Assembly (NCBI GenBank): GCA_937942965.1
Contig: CALDGN010000226.1
Span: forward strand, 1 to 22,626
DNA length: 22,626 nt
Source of the DNA: an uncultured Acidimicrobiales bacterium
GTDB taxonomy: Bacteria > Actinomycetota > Acidimicrobiia > Acidimicrobiales > UBA10347
Direction of reading: 5' to 3'
Shown in pieces: positions 22,093 through 22,626 of this stretch (position 1 is the first letter of the stretch; each line of letters starts with the position of its first letter). The translations under genes and the position numbers were made by a program. Below the pieces are notes generated by a model, which saw nothing but the letters and a program-made list of their open reading frames with translations, was not told the origin of the DNA and searched no databases.

Positions 22093-22626
22093 CGTTCGAC
22101 CCGAATCCGTTGGTAACGCCACCACGTTGCACCAGCGGCGATCACGCCGTAGCCGACAGAGGTCGCGATGAGCGCAGCGCTTGGCAGCCCATCAAGCGCG
22201 GGGATGGCGATCGAGGTGTCATCCATGATGCGCTCGGCCGCTTCGCCCATGACCTCGTCTGGCGAGCCGAGCGCGATCCAATCCGATACATCGATGGCTT
22301 CAGTCAACCCGATCGTGACGATCCCAGTGATGATGAAGAAGGCGACGATGCTGACGCTGGCAATCCCCCATCGGCGCGGGATCGAAGCGAGGAACATGGC
22401 GACACCGGTGTAGAGCATCGCGGCCAGCAGGCCGGCGAAGAGAGCACGCCCCAGGATCTCGACCACCTCGACGATTCCGCCGGGACCTATGCCAGCGAAC
22501 GTGTAGCCGAGGATGAGGAACACAATCGGCCCCACGGCGACGATCAACATGACCAGGAAGATGCCGATGCCCCGAGCCAGCACATAGGTCGACCTCGTCA
22601 AGGGCGAAGCCAGATACAGCGCAAGC
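22089..22626 (-). CDS. ABC-2-type transporter permease (5' end beyond the window)
   Basis: The last ~178 codons of a membrane permease; the frame is open to the right edge (reading YLASPLTRSTYVLARG at the visible start) so the true start is outside. About four hydrophobic segments are seen (~residues 15-35, 50-70, 82-100 and 143-162 of the visible part). The segment YLASPLTR followed by YVLARG is typical of ABC-2 permeases near the loop after their second helix. Its stop overlaps the ATPase start by 4 bp (ATGA). Together with the ATPase and the second permease it makes a heteromeric exporter. Substrate unknown. Confidence 0.8.
   Translation of the reverse strand, partial: LALYLASPLTRSTYVLARGIGIFLVMLIVAVGPIVFLILGYTFAGIGPGGIVEVVEILGRALFAGLLAAMLYTGVAMFLASIPRRWGIASVSIVAFFIITGIVTIGLTEAIDVSDWIALGSPDEVMGEAAERIMDDTSIAIPALDGLPSAALIATSVGYGVIAAGATWWRYQRIRVER

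Noticed and set aside
1..22626. tRNA, rRNA, CRISPR array, insertion sequence, att site or phage gene
   Set aside because: I looked for cloverleaf-like segments, regularly spaced repeats, transposase motifs and terminal inverted repeats and found none that I could support.

Overview
This window is high-GC DNA from a bacterial chromosome, most likely an actinobacterium. The Acidimicrobiia (Ilumatobacter-like) are my best guess, but this is inference. The reasons are the GC-rich codon use, several GTG starts placed 6-8 nt after a TANNNT -10 box (leaderless mRNAs), a LigC/Prim-PolC repair pair as in mycobacteria, an Mrp ATPase without the usual C-terminal CxxC, and a lipoprotein with a Pro/Thr-rich stalk. 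I see no rRNA, tRNA, CRISPR, insertion sequence or phage gene.

Regions: (A) 2-232 is the tail of an MBL-fold hydrolase. (B) 271-5603 (minus) is a sugar operon read as solute-binding lipoprotein, two CUT1 permeases and a GH36 alpha-galactosidase, with 1-bp overlaps between the last three genes. It is divergent from a DeoR-family regulator (5809-6624), and the shared intergenic region holds a phased array of TGTTYG motifs that could be its operator. No ATPase for this importer is present. (C) 6787-8046 is a CPA-type cation/proton antiporter, ending 3 bp from an oppositely oriented HExxH lipoprotein (8050-9363). (D) 8050-15609 (minus) reads as Mrp, LigC ligase, a PAS-GGDEF-EAL protein, Prim-PolC, a TrmH/SpoU rRNA/tRNA methyltransferase and the lipoprotein. 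The PAS-GGDEF-EAL gene is interrupted by an in-frame TGA in the middle of the PAS domain. (E) 15670-20313 holds a SufR-like regulator (divergent from Mrp), an MFS transporter (minus), an IscA/ErpA-type A-type carrier, a fusion of a two-[2Fe-2S] subunit with a shortened molybdopterin-type domain, RidA and a small membrane protein. (F) 20348-22626 (minus) is an ABC-2 export-type cluster (permease, ATPase, permease) with ATGA overlaps, running off the window.

How they work together: region B imports and hydrolyses alpha-galactosides under local DeoR control. From about 14.4 to 19.7 kb, Mrp, the SufR-like regulator, the A-type carrier and an eight-cysteine iron-sulfur protein form a neighbourhood themed on iron-sulfur cluster assembly and use. 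LigC and Prim-PolC are known partners in base-excision/gap repair, but here a c-di-GMP gene sits between them. The points most worth checking are the TGA inside the PAS domain, the shortened and probably catalytically altered molybdenum-hydroxylase fusion, and the TGTTYG array.
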